Source: Pseudomonadota bacterium
Lineage (GTDB): Bacteria > Pseudomonadota > Gammaproteobacteria > Xanthomonadales > Xanthomonadaceae
DNA length: 7,261 nucleotides
Assembly (NCBI GenBank): GCA_023423855.1
Contig: JAFAEU010000466.1
Span: forward strand, 1 to 7,261
Reading direction: 5' to 3'
Shown here: positions 1 to 6,867 of the stretch, one piece after another
How positions within the stretch are numbered: position 1 is the stretch's first letter
How the letters are laid out: each line of letters opens with the position of its first letter
Made by a program: the position numbers and the translations under genes
The notes under the pieces: model-generated
Seen by the model: only the letters and a program-made list of their open reading frames with translations
Databases searched by the model: none
Told to the model about the DNA's origin: nothing

Positions 1-282
1 GCGGCGAGCGCCCCGGCGGCGAGCGCGACGCAGCTGCGCGCGATCAGCACGCCGGCGCCGCGCTACCCGCCCGACGCGCTGCGCGCGGGCACCGCAGGCG
101 AGGTGCAGCTGGAGTTCACCGTGGCGGTGGACGGCTCGGTGGATGCGGTCCGCGTCGTGCGCGCCGATCCGCCGCGGACCTTCGACCGCGAGGCGATCAA
201 CGCAGTCCGCCGCTGGCGCTTCGAGCCGGTGCCGGCGCCGGTCACCACGCGGCGCACGATCAACTTCAGTCCGGCACAGTAG
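1..282 (+). CDS. TonB C-terminal-domain (energy transducer) protein, 3' end only
   Basis: The open frame runs in from the left edge and ends at TAG 280-282, giving the last 93 residues of a protein whose start lies outside the window. After an Ala/Ser/Pro-rich lead-in, the sequence matches the TonB C-terminal fold: a PRYPPDALRAGTAGEV segment, a strand with the VAVDGSV turn, then FDREAINAVRRWRFEPV, the usual helix with its conserved tryptophan followed by the last strand. In TonB proteins this domain sits in the periplasm and contacts the TonB box of outer-membrane receptors, passing on energy from ExbB/ExbD. The N-terminal membrane anchor and proline-rich spacer are not visible, so a fusion such as a BlaR-type peptidase with a TonB tail cannot be excluded. 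The gene converges on natB and is followed 22 bases later by a strong terminator. The domain call is confident; the exact paralogue is unknown. Confidence 0.88.
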   Translation, partial: AASAPAASATQLRAISTPAPRYPPDALRAGTAGEVQLEFTVAVDGSVDAVRVVRADPPRTFDREAINAVRRWRFEPVPAPVTTRRTINFSPAQ

Positions 283-304
283 GCGGCAGAGGTTCCGAGG
301 AACG

Positions 305-332
305 AAAAAGCCCGGCGAAAGCCGGGCTTTTT
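305..332. terminator. Bidirectional rho-independent terminator
   Basis: AAAAAGCCCGGC, a GAAA tetraloop, and GCCGGGCTTTTT form a perfect 12-bp stem with an A-tract on one side and a T-tract on the other. It therefore reads as an intrinsic terminator on both strands. It lies 22 bases after the stop codon of the plus-strand TonB-domain gene. It is also downstream of the converging minus-strand natAB operon, with about 225 bases between it and the natB stop, so it probably serves both. Confidence 0.93.
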
Positions 333-362
333 GATTGGTTCGGAAGCGCGATGGCAATGAAA

Positions 363-439
363 CCGTCATCCCCGCGAAAGCGGGGATCCAGTGTCTTTCG
401 TCAAATCAAAATGGATCCCCGCTTTCGCGGGGATGACGG
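363..439. repeat. Paired inverted REP palindromes (REPIN-like element)
   Basis: Two 28-bp arms, 363-390 and 412-439, are exact reverse complements separated by a 21-bp AT-richer spacer (391-411). Each arm is itself a hairpin: ATCCCCGC, a GAAA (or TTTC) loop, and GCGGGGAT, at 368-387 and 415-434. Two REP units in head-to-head inversion are the layout of a REPIN, a non-autonomous element mobilised in trans by RAYT (Y1 family) transposases. From general knowledge, palindromes with this GCGAAAGC core are scattered through xanthomonad and other proteobacterial genomes. No RAYT gene is in the window. Short frames across it (SSPRKRGSS / MDPRFRGDDG) are repeat translations, not proteins. Confidence 0.85.
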
Positions 440-492
440 CGGAAAAGGTGTCGCCTGGAGACCGTCAACCGTTGCCCATGGATGGCTCGTGC

Positions 493-545
493 CTTGCAGG
501 ATCCCGCCTGGGGAACGTCTCGTCCCCTGCGCTCCTCGCTGCAAG
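493..545. other. Weak inverted repeat downstream of natB
   Basis: CTTGCAG (493-499) and CTGCAAG (539-545) can pair. Inside them GGGGAACG (510-517) can pair with CGTCCCC (521-527) with one bulged base. There is no T-tract on either strand, so this is at best a 3'-end stabilising structure for the natAB transcript. The rest of 440-556 shows no gene or clear signal. Confidence 0.25.
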
Positions 546-556
546 CGACCCATCGC

Positions 557-1725
557 CTAGGCCGAAATCGCCAGCCGCTCCTTGTGGTACAGCCGCGCGG
601 CCAGCAGCCACAGCACCAGCCCGAGGCCGAAGCCGGCGGCGAGGTACACGCCCCATTCGGGCGCGCTGATCGCCTCGCTGCGCACCAGCTTGAGGATCAT
701 CTGGTTCTGCGCCAGGAACGGCACCGCGAACTGCCACAGCTGGTTCTTGACCGGGTTCACCATCAGCATGATCGTCGGCACGATCGGCAGGAACATCAGC
801 ACGCTCATGTAGCTCTGCGCCTCCTTCACCGACTTCACGCTGGCCGCGATCAGGGTCAACAGGGTGGTGCCGATCAGCACCATCGGCAGCAGCACGAACA
901 GCAGCTGCGCCATCACCGGCAGCGACACGTCGACCAGCTGCAGCGGCCCCGGCGCGAACTGGAAGCTGAACTTGAACGCGAGCACGATCAGCAGCAGCGA
1001 GAGCATGCCGAACAGGCAGGCGGCGAGGATCTTGCCGCTCATGATCGCCGCGCGCGCCGCCGGCGTGGCCAGCAGCGGCTCCAGCGACTGGCGCTCGCGC
1101 TCGCCGGCGGTGACGTCGATCACCAGCGCCGCGCCGCCGAGGAAGCTGAAGAGGATCAGCAGGTAGGGCAGGAACGCGAGCAGCATGCCGCGCCGCGCTT
1201 CCGGCGTGGCGACATCGCGCTGCCCGACCTGCACCGCGAAGCCGGCCTCGGGACTGACGCCGCGGTTGATGCCGCGCAGCGCGCCGACCGTGCGGCTGTA
1301 CTCGAGCAGCACGCCGCGCAGCCGGTTCACCGGGACCTGCGAGTCCTGGCGCGAGCTGTCGTAGATCAGCTCGACCCTGGCGCTGCGGCTGGCGCGCCAC
1401 TGCTCGCCGAACGCCGGGTCGATCCTGAGCACCACGTCCCAGGTCTGGTCGCGGACCTCGCGGTCCGGATCCTGCGGCGCGGGTTTGGCCTCGATGTTGC
1501 GGCCCTTGAGGAAGGCGACCAGGTTCGGCGCGTGCTCGGCGCCGACCACCGGCAGCTCCAGCGTCGATTCGAGCTGGGTGCGCATCTTCTTCTCGGCCAT
1601 CGCGCCCATGCCCAGGATCAGCGCCGGCATCACGATCGGCCCGAGGAACAGGCCGAGCATCATGGTCTTGCGGTCGCGGAACAGGTCCAGCAGCTCCTTC
1701 TTCGCGACGGTCCAGATGGCGGACA

Positions 1726-1729
<4 letters not shown>
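557..1729 (-). CDS. natB: NatB-type ABC-2 exporter permease
   Basis: This 390-residue inner-membrane subunit is of the NatB/ABC-2 kind. In Bacillus the NatAB pair exports sodium ions; the substrate here is not shown by sequence. After an amphipathic start (AIWTVAKKELLDLFRDRKT, roughly residues 4-22) comes a first membrane helix (about 23-44). A large extracytoplasmic domain follows (about 45-180), then five more hydrophobic segments at about 182-205, 229-256, 272-298, 305-324 and 358-380. The motif ERERQSLEPLLATP (210-223) after the second helix is the typical cytoplasmic coupling segment of NatB proteins. The start is placed at ATG 1729-1727 because an AAGGAG ribosome site (1742-1737) sits 7 bases upstream and the ATG overlaps the natA stop as ATGA. 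A second ATG follows immediately (1726-1724). The frame stays open further upstream, but that stretch lies inside natA. Length is near the family norm. Confidence 0.9.
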
Positions 1730-2469
<740 letters not shown>

Positions 2470-2478
2470 GGGAGGAGT

Positions 2479-2576
2479 CCGTGATTCGTGGATGGGTGAT
2501 GGGTGATTCGAAGAAGCGGATCCGGACGGCGGGGCTATTGCCTTTACCAATCACGAATCACGGATGACGAATCACC
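2479..2576. repeat. Intergenic GTGATTCG / CGAATCAC repeat patch
   Basis: Between natA and the hydrolase gene there are several short, partly degenerate copies of one motif. CCGTGATTCGTG (2479-2490) is exactly inverted as CACGAATCACGG (2552-2563). GGTGATTCG (2502-2510) is inverted as CGAATCACC (2568-2576). Related words GATGGGTGATG and AATCACGAATCAC fill in between. The two repeat flanks enclose about 40 bases of unrelated sequence. The composition is AT-richer than the surrounding genes. I recall similar tandem GATTCGT-type words between genes of Lysobacter-like bacteria, but the function is unknown. Confidence 0.65.
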
Positions 2577-2580
2577 GCGC

Positions 2581-4098
2581 CTACGGCTCCCAGCCGTAGG
2601 CGCCCGCAAACGGCGGCTGCGCCGACAGCCGGTCGAGGCAGCTGGCGTCGAGCGCCTTCGGGTCCGCCGATTCGATGAACTGCGCGAACAGCTTGGGCAT
2701 GCAGCCGGTGCCGAGCACGCTGTGGCCCTGGCCGGGCAGCACCAGATGGCGGCCGTTGGGCAGGGTCGCGACCACGTCGTCGCCGTAGCGCGGCGGCGTG
2801 ACCGGGTCGAGCTCGCCGCTGACCGCAAGCACCGGCACCTCGCCCGACAGCGGCGCGCGGAAGCCCTCGGCGCGCCTGCCCTTCGGCCAGACCGCGCACT
2901 GCTGCTGCATGAGATCGACCAGCTGGTTGCCGAGCACGGTGTCGGCATCGGCGGCATCGCTGCGGAACTCGGCCACGTCCTCGCTGCAGCTCACCGACAG
3001 GCTCATGCCCATCGCGATCATGTCGCCCATCTGCGACGAAAGCATCCGCGACTGCGCGAGCAGGCTCTCGTAGCGCTGCTGCGAGGCTTCGTGCAGCAGC
3101 AGCGGCAGGGTGGCGGCCATCGAGGGCTGGTAGGCGTACATCCGCAGCAGGCCCATCAGGTGGCCGTAGCGCGGCACCTCCTCGCGCCATTCGCCCGACA
3201 CCGGGTCGCGGTAGCGCACCGGCGCGATGCCGCCGGCCTGCAGGCGTTCGCGCACCAGGGTCAGCTGCCGGCGCGGATCGCCCAGGTTCGTCAGGCAGGC
3301 CTCGCTGGCGCGACAGCGCTGGAACTGCGCGTCGAGCGCGTCCTCGAGGTTGCGGGCGTGGTCCTGCCCGAGCACCAGGGTGTTCGGCGCCACCGAGTCG
3401 AGCACCAGGCTGCGCGTGTACCGCGGGTAGGCGGCGGCGTACTGCTGCGCCACGCGCGTGCCGTAGGACACGCCGACGAGGTTGATGCGCTCGACGCCGA
3501 TCTTCCGCCGCACCAGGTCGAGGTCGCGGATGTGGTCGCCGGTGGTGTAGAAGCGCAGGTCGCTGGTCTTGGCCAGCTCGTCGCGGCAGGCTTCGGTGAG
3601 GCGCACCACCGCTTCCGGCGTTTCGTTCGCCGGGTCCGCGAGGGTGGCCTCGTCGCTGAAGCCGGGGCACTGCAACGGGTTCGAACCGCCGGTGCCGCGC
3701 GCGTCGACCAGGATCACGTGGCGGTTGCGCCGCACGTCGGAGAACGCGTTCGCCAGCGCCGGGAAGCTTTCGATCGCCGACTGGCCGGGACCGCCGGCGA
3801 TCATGTAGATCGGGTCGGCCTCGGCCATGCCCCTGGCCGGGACCAGCGCGACCGCGAGGTCGATCTTGCGGCCGTCGGGGATGTCGTGGTCCTCGGGCAC
3901 GGCCAGCGTCGCGCACTGCGCCTCGACCGAACTGCCGCCGGGCGCGGCCAGCGCGCAGGGTTCGAACGCGATCTGGCCGTAGTGCAGCTTGCCCTGCGCG
4001 TCGGCGCGCGGGCCGGCCTGCTGGCGCGAGCCGCCGTCGCAGGCCGCGAGCAGCAGCGCGGCGGCGAGCAGGGAGACGGGGAACAGCGTGGACTTCAT
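2581..4098 (-). CDS. Secreted lipoprotein alpha/beta-hydrolase, tripeptidyl-aminopeptidase (S33, TAP-like) family
   Basis: A 505-residue serine hydrolase. Residues 1-20 form a lipoprotein signal peptide with lipobox LAAC and Cys20 as the predicted lipidated residue, so the mature enzyme should be membrane-anchored outside the cytoplasm. The fold shows an oxyanion segment AGGPGQS (101-107), VDARGTGGS (131-139), nucleophile elbow GVSYGTR with Ser211, the acid GELDPVTPP with Asp431, and GQGHS with His459. The stretch from the acid residue to the end matches the TAP-like C-terminal domain. The region between about 240 and 400 would be the helical cap. Several cysteines (for example 144, 171, 262, 268, 371, 401, 466, 487) could form disulfides. 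Family members cleave N-terminal di- or tripeptides or proline from peptides; the exact specificity is not readable here. The ATG overlaps the XRE stop as ATGA, with GGAGAG (4110-4105) 6 bases upstream. Confidence 0.9.
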   Translation of the reverse strand: MKSTLFPVSLLAAALLLAACDGGSRQQAGPRADAQGKLHYGQIAFEPCALAAPGGSSVEAQCATLAVPEDHDIPDGRKIDLAVALVPARGMAEADPIYMIAGGPGQSAIESFPALANAFSDVRRNRHVILVDARGTGGSNPLQCPGFSDEATLADPANETPEAVVRLTEACRDELAKTSDLRFYTTGDHIRDLDLVRRKIGVERINLVGVSYGTRVAQQYAAAYPRYTRSLVLDSVAPNTLVLGQDHARNLEDALDAQFQRCRASEACLTNLGDPRRQLTLVRERLQAGGIAPVRYRDPVSGEWREEVPRYGHLMGLLRMYAYQPSMAATLPLLLHEASQQRYESLLAQSRMLSSQMGDMIAMGMSLSVSCSEDVAEFRSDAADADTVLGNQLVDLMQQQCAVWPKGRRAEGFRAPLSGEVPVLAVSGELDPVTPPRYGDDVVATLPNGRHLVLPGQGHSVLGTGCMPKLFAQFIESADPKALDASCLDRLSAQPPFAGAYGWEP

Positions 4099-4295
4099 GC
4101 AGGGCTCTCCGGGAAGAAAATCGATTCGAGGGTGGCGTCGAACACCGCGGCGATCCGGAACGCGAGCGGCAGGCTCGGATCGTACTTGCCGGTCTCGATG
4201 GCGTTGATCGTCTGCCTCGATACCTCCAGACGTTCGCCCAGCTGCGCTTGTGACCAGCCGCGCAGCTCACGCAGTTCGCGGACGCGGCTCCTCAT
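4095..4295 (-). CDS. Compact XRE/Cro-type HTH transcriptional regulator
   Basis: This 66-residue protein is almost entirely a helix-turn-helix domain. RVRELRELRGWSQAQLGERLEVSRQTINAIETGKYDPSLPLAFRIAAVFDATLESIF covers residues 4-60, with WSQAQLGERLEVSRQTINAIE as the two central helices. It lacks a sensor domain, as is usual for this short subfamily, which is often encoded beside a small multi-helix membrane protein, as it is here. The start ATG 4295 has GAGG (4307-4304) 8 bases upstream, overlapping the stop codon of the preceding gene, and the two genes are only 10 bases apart. Its stop overlaps the hydrolase start. It probably binds as a dimer to the dyads upstream of the operon (4942-5002). 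That link is inference from position. Confidence 0.92.
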   Translation of the reverse strand: MRSRVRELRELRGWSQAQLGERLEVSRQTINAIETGKYDPSLPLAFRIAAVFDATLESIFFPESPA

Positions 4296-4305
4296 CGCCC
4301 GGGCC

Positions 4306-4881
4306 TCAACGGTAGCGCCGCGCCACGAAGGCCTTGGCGGCGCCGTAGATGGCGCAGACCAGCGGGAAGACCCAGATCATGGCGACGTCGCCGGGGACAT
4401 GCACCAGCCGCGCGGACTGCAGCAGGCCGCCGGTCATGTACAGCATCGACACGAACACGGTGGCCACCCCGACCGATTCGAGTTCGATGCGCTGCTGCAT
4501 CTCGTCCAGGCCGCGCATGTAGCGGATCATGCCGCGCACCGCAAAGCCGATCGGCAGCAGCGGTGCGATCGCGACCGCGACGCGCAGCAGGGGCAGGTCC
4601 ACGCGCCGGAGCAGCCAGATCGACGCCGACAGCACCAGCACGTAGGCGCCCATCGACACCGCGAGTTCACGCAGGTAGCGACGGGTGACGCCGGGCGGCG
4701 CCGTGTCGCAGTCCGCGTCCGCGCCGCGGTGCGCCACCGCCATCGCGGCCAGCAACAGGGCGCCGATGAAGAGGACGATGGCGAGGTCCCTCGACATGCC
4801 GGGCACCAGGCGCAGCAGCAGGGCGGCGGCGGCCAGCGCGACCGCGGTCGCGGCCAGCACCCGGTATGCGGTCAGGCGCAT
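4306..4881 (-). CDS. Six-helix integral membrane protein of unknown function, paired with the XRE regulator
   Basis: I do not recognise a named function. The 191-residue product has six likely membrane segments at about residues 7-23, 33-51, 74-91, 99-116, 138-154 and 165-182. A charged cytoplasmic stretch (RYMRGLDEMQQRIELES, about 120-136) lies between helices four and five. This DEMQ-RI-LE segment resembles one I associate with small membrane proteins encoded next to compact XRE regulators; that association is from memory, not computed. The start is set at ATG 4881. A TTG at 4947 would extend it by 22 residues, but that TTG lies inside an operator dyad, only about 8 bases after the predicted transcription start, and the added residues are polar and unlike a membrane N-terminus. 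The ATG lacks a strong ribosome site, so the start is moderately sure. It is the first gene of a three-gene operon. Confidence 0.75.
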   Translation of the reverse strand: MRLTAYRVLAATAVALAAAALLLRLVPGMSRDLAIVLFIGALLLAAMAVAHRGADADCDTAPPGVTRRYLRELAVSMGAYVLVLSASIWLLRRVDLPLLRVAVAIAPLLPIGFAVRGMIRYMRGLDEMQQRIELESVGVATVFVSMLYMTGGLLQSARLVHVPGDVAMIWVFPLVCAIYGAAKAFVARRYR

Positions 4882-4941
4882 GGCGGCGAGCCCGGGCGGG
4901 ACGGCGGGGTCGCGTTGGCGAGTGGGAACGTCATGACGAGG

Positions 4942-4959
4942 TGTCAAGCAAGCTTGACA
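4942..4959. promoter_or_regulatory. Operator-like perfect dyad (site 1)
   Basis: TGTCAAGC-AA-GCTTGACA is a perfect 8+8 palindrome with a 2-base centre. On the minus strand it covers the predicted transcription start of the membrane protein-XRE-hydrolase operon. Size and symmetry suit a dimeric XRE repressor. Confidence 0.7.
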
Positions 4960-4961
4960 AA

Positions 4962-4990
4962 AGCATGCGCCCGGCGGGTCGTAGTGTCAA
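4962..4990 (-). promoter_or_regulatory. Predicted sigma70-type promoter of the membrane protein-XRE-hydrolase operon
   Basis: On the minus strand a consensus -35 TTGACA (4990-4985) is followed after 17 bases by CATGCT (4967-4962), a weak -10 matching TATAAT at three positions. Transcription would begin near 4955, leaving a leader of roughly 75 bases before ATG 4881. The -35 box is embedded in operator site 2 and the start point falls in site 1. Confidence 0.5.
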
Positions 4991-5002
4991 GCGTCCTTTA
5001 CA
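4985..5002. promoter_or_regulatory. Operator-like dyad (site 2), imperfect copy of site 1
   Basis: TGTCAAGC-GT-CCTTTACA repeats the layout of site 1: the left half is identical, the right half matches 6 of 8 bases, and the 2-base centre is kept. The centres of the two dyads are 43 bp apart, about four helical turns, so two bound dimers would lie on the same DNA face. It overlaps the -35 box. It lies in the gap after the reductase gene, which ends at 5021. Confidence 0.62.
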
Positions 5003-5020
5003 ACAACGACATGAAGGGGG

Positions 5021-5785
5021 CTATTTGCTGCTGACGTATTTCTCGCGCCGGATCTGCGGCACCGCCAGCCCCGCCGCCTTCAGTGCCTCGAAGCAGGCGT
5101 CGACCATGTTCGGATTGCCGCACAGGTAGGCGATGTCGGTCGCCGCGTCGGGCGCGAACTCGGCCAGGAACTGCTGCACGTAGCCGTGGCGCACGTCGGC
5201 GTGCGCGTGCGGCGAGCCCGGCGCCGGCAGCTCGCGCGAGAAGCACGGCACGAAGCGGAAATCCGGATGCGTCTCGGCGAAGGCGCGGAATTCGTCGCCG
5301 TACAGCAGTTCGTCCGGCGTGCGCGCGCCGAACAGCAGCACCACCTCGATGCCGCGCTGCGCGATCGCCTTCTCCAGCAGCGGCAGCATCGCGCGGTAGG
5401 GCGTGACGCCGGTGCCGGTGCCGATCAGCAGATAGCGGCGGTTGGCGTCGCCGGGCATCAGGCAGAAGCGGCCGAACGGGCCGCTGGCCTGCACCGTGCC
5501 GCCCGGGTCGAGGCCCTCGAACAGCGCCGTCGCCGCACCGCCGGGGACGTAGCTCACCGCGATCTCGACCGCGTCGCCCGGGCCGAGCGCGTGGTCGTGG
5601 ATCGTCGCCAGCGAATACGAGCGCTTGGTCGCGGTGCCGTCGGCGTAGTGGAAGTGCACCTGGATGAACTGGCCGGGGATGAAGTCCAGCGGCTGCCCGT
5701 CGTCGCGGGTGAAGGTCAGGTGCGCCACCGACGGCGCGAGCATGCGCCTGCCGGTGAGCTTGAGCGGAAACTGGAGGATGGCCAA
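5021..5785 (-). CDS. Ferredoxin/flavodoxin-NADP(+) reductase-like FAD oxidoreductase
   Basis: A 254-residue, soluble, two-domain flavoprotein. The N-terminal FAD barrel carries RSYSLA (55-60), the motif that holds the flavin, and PGGAATALFE (81-90) near its phosphate. The C-terminal nucleotide domain has IGTGTGVTPYRAML (121-134), FGARTPDEL (152-160) and CGNPNMVDACFEAL (222-235), and the protein ends REKYVSSK. This order is that of the FNR superfamily, which moves electrons between NAD(P)H and ferredoxin, flavodoxin or an oxygenase. There is no fused 2Fe-2S domain, so its partner must be separate and is not encoded in the window. The start is read as TTG 5785: the next ATG (5743) would remove the first FAD-domain strand (FPLKLTGRRM), and no ATG exists further upstream before a stop. 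It is divergent from yadG, and no clear terminator separates it from the downstream operon. Confidence 0.87.
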   Translation of the reverse strand: MAILQFPLKLTGRRMLAPSVAHLTFTRDDGQPLDFIPGQFIQVHFHYADGTATKRSYSLATIHDHALGPGDAVEIAVSYVPGGAATALFEGLDPGGTVQASGPFGRFCLMPGDANRRYLLIGTGTGVTPYRAMLPLLEKAIAQRGIEVVLLFGARTPDELLYGDEFRAFAETHPDFRFVPCFSRELPAPGSPHAHADVRHGYVQQFLAEFAPDAATDIAYLCGNPNMVDACFEALKAAGLAVPQIRREKYVSSK

Positions 5786-5804
5786 GACGGAAATGGAATG
5801 GTCC

Positions 5805-5860
5805 GGCCCGGGAGCGGGCCAATGGGCCGCCTATACTAGCGGCTTGCCGCGATGCGCGGC
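5805..5860. other. Two short hairpins in the reductase/yadG divergent intergenic region
   Basis: GGCCCG-GGAG-CGGGCC (5805-5820) and GCCGCG-ATG-CGCGGC (5846-5860) are perfect 6-bp stems on either side of the TATACT box. The first would fall where a -35 region is expected for yadG; the second would sit in the yadG leader. They may be protein-binding dyads or chance GC palindromes. Confidence 0.35.
5832..5837 (+). promoter_or_regulatory. Candidate -10 box for yadGH
   Basis: TATACT matches five of six bases of the TATAAT consensus, in the most AT-rich spot of the intergenic region and 37 bases before the yadG ATG. No TTGACA-like -35 lies 16-18 bases upstream, so an activator or an alternative sigma contact may be needed. 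AAGG (5862-5865) is the likely ribosome site. Confidence 0.5.
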
Positions 5861-5874
5861 CAAGGCAACAAGCG

Positions 5875-6867
5875 ATGACCGTGCTTCCCGAACCCGTTCC
5901 CGGCGCCCCCGCGCTGCGGATCCGCGACCTCCGCAAGACCTACGACAACGGCGTGCAGGCCCTCAAGGGCGTGTCGCTCGACGTGCAGCCGGGCGATTTC
6001 TACGCCCTGCTCGGTCCCAACGGCGCCGGCAAGAGCACCCTGATCGGCATCGTCTCCTCGCTGGTCAACAAGAGCGCCGGCGAGGTTTCGGTGTCCGGCA
6101 TCGACCTGGCCACGCGCCGCGACGAAGCGATGCGCCAGATCGGCCTGGTGCCGCAGGAAATCAACTTCAACCTGTTCGAGAAGCCGCTCGACATCCTGGT
6201 CAACTACGCCGGCTTCTACGGCGTGCCGCGCGCGCAGGCGCTGGTGCGCGCCGAAGAAGAACTCAGGAGCGCTTTCCTCTGGGACAAGGCGAAGGTGATG
6301 AGCCGCACCCTGTCGGGCGGCATGAAGCGTCGGCTGATGATCGCGCGGGCGATGATGACCCGGCCGCGGCTGCTGATCCTCGACGAGCCCACGGCCGGCG
6401 TCGACATCGAGATCCGCCGCGGCATGTGGAGCACGCTGCGCGAGATCAACGCCGCCGGCACCACCATCATCCTGACCACGCATTACCTCGAGGAAGCCGA
6501 GAACCTGTGCCGCAACCTGGCGATCATCGACCGTGGCGTGATCGTCGAGCAGGGGCCGATGAAGGCGCTGCTGGCCAAGCTCGACGTCGAAGGCTTCCTG
6601 CTTGATGTCGAAGGCGCGCTGCCGGCGGCGCTGCCGGCGATCGAGGGCGCGGCGCTGTCGGCGATCGACGACCACACCCTCGACCTCGACATGCCGCGCG
6701 CGATGGACCTCAACCGCGTGTTCGCGGCGCTCGGCGAGGCCGGCATCCGCGTGCGCTCGATGCGCACCAAGTCCAACCGCCTCGAGGAGCTGTTCGTGCG
6801 CCTGACCACCGCCGGCGTCGGCGCTGCCGATGGCACCGCGCAGCCGCAGCCGGAGCCGGTGGCATGA
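5875..6867 (+). CDS. yadG: YadG-type ABC-2 exporter ATPase
   Basis: This 330-residue ATP-binding subunit works with the permease encoded immediately downstream. Motifs in order are Walker A GPNGAGKST (47-55), Q-loop Gln94 in GLVPQE, signature LSGGM (146-150), Walker B LLILDEPTAGVD (166-177) with catalytic Glu171, and switch His203 in TTHYLEEAE. The core and the partner closely resemble E. coli YadG/YadH, an exporter pair of unsettled substrate. The protein continues past the ATPase core with an accessory C-terminal domain (about 235-312) ending LEELFVRLT, then an Ala/Pro/Gln-rich tail. ATG 5875 is used, with AAGG 9 bases upstream; the first dozen residues are non-conserved. The stop overlaps the permease start as ATGA. 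Confidence 0.93.
   Translation: MTVLPEPVPGAPALRIRDLRKTYDNGVQALKGVSLDVQPGDFYALLGPNGAGKSTLIGIVSSLVNKSAGEVSVSGIDLATRRDEAMRQIGLVPQEINFNLFEKPLDILVNYAGFYGVPRAQALVRAEEELRSAFLWDKAKVMSRTLSGGMKRRLMIARAMMTRPRLLILDEPTAGVDIEIRRGMWSTLREINAAGTTIILTTHYLEEAENLCRNLAIIDRGVIVEQGPMKALLAKLDVEGFLLDVEGALPAALPAIEGAALSAIDDHTLDLDMPRAMDLNRVFAALGEAGIRVRSMRTKSNRLEELFVRLTTAGVGAADGTAQPQPEPVA

Noticed and set aside
363..439. Possible CRISPR repeat pair
   Set aside because: Only two units, in inverted not direct orientation, with one 21-bp spacer; this fits a REP doublet, not a CRISPR array.
351..560. Short frame with SSPRKRGSS and MDPRFRGDDG segments
   Set aside because: It is the translation of the REP palindromes; such peptides recur wherever this repeat occurs and are not real proteins.
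2470..2550. N-terminal extension of NatA from a TTG at 2550
   Set aside because: The 27 extra residues are encoded by the intergenic repeat patch and do not resemble the start of ABC ATPases, which begin at MILLDNLHKSF.
4882..4947. N-terminal extension of the membrane protein from TTG 4947
   Set aside because: The codon lies within the operator dyad and nearly at the predicted transcript start, with no ribosome site; the ATG at 4881 starts directly before the first membrane helix.
2503..5034. An 843-codon open frame on the plus strand
   Set aside because: It is antisense to the hydrolase, XRE and membrane protein genes, all of which show real domains. The translation is an Arg/His/Gln/Ala-rich string with no fold, typical of the shadow frame in GC-rich DNA.
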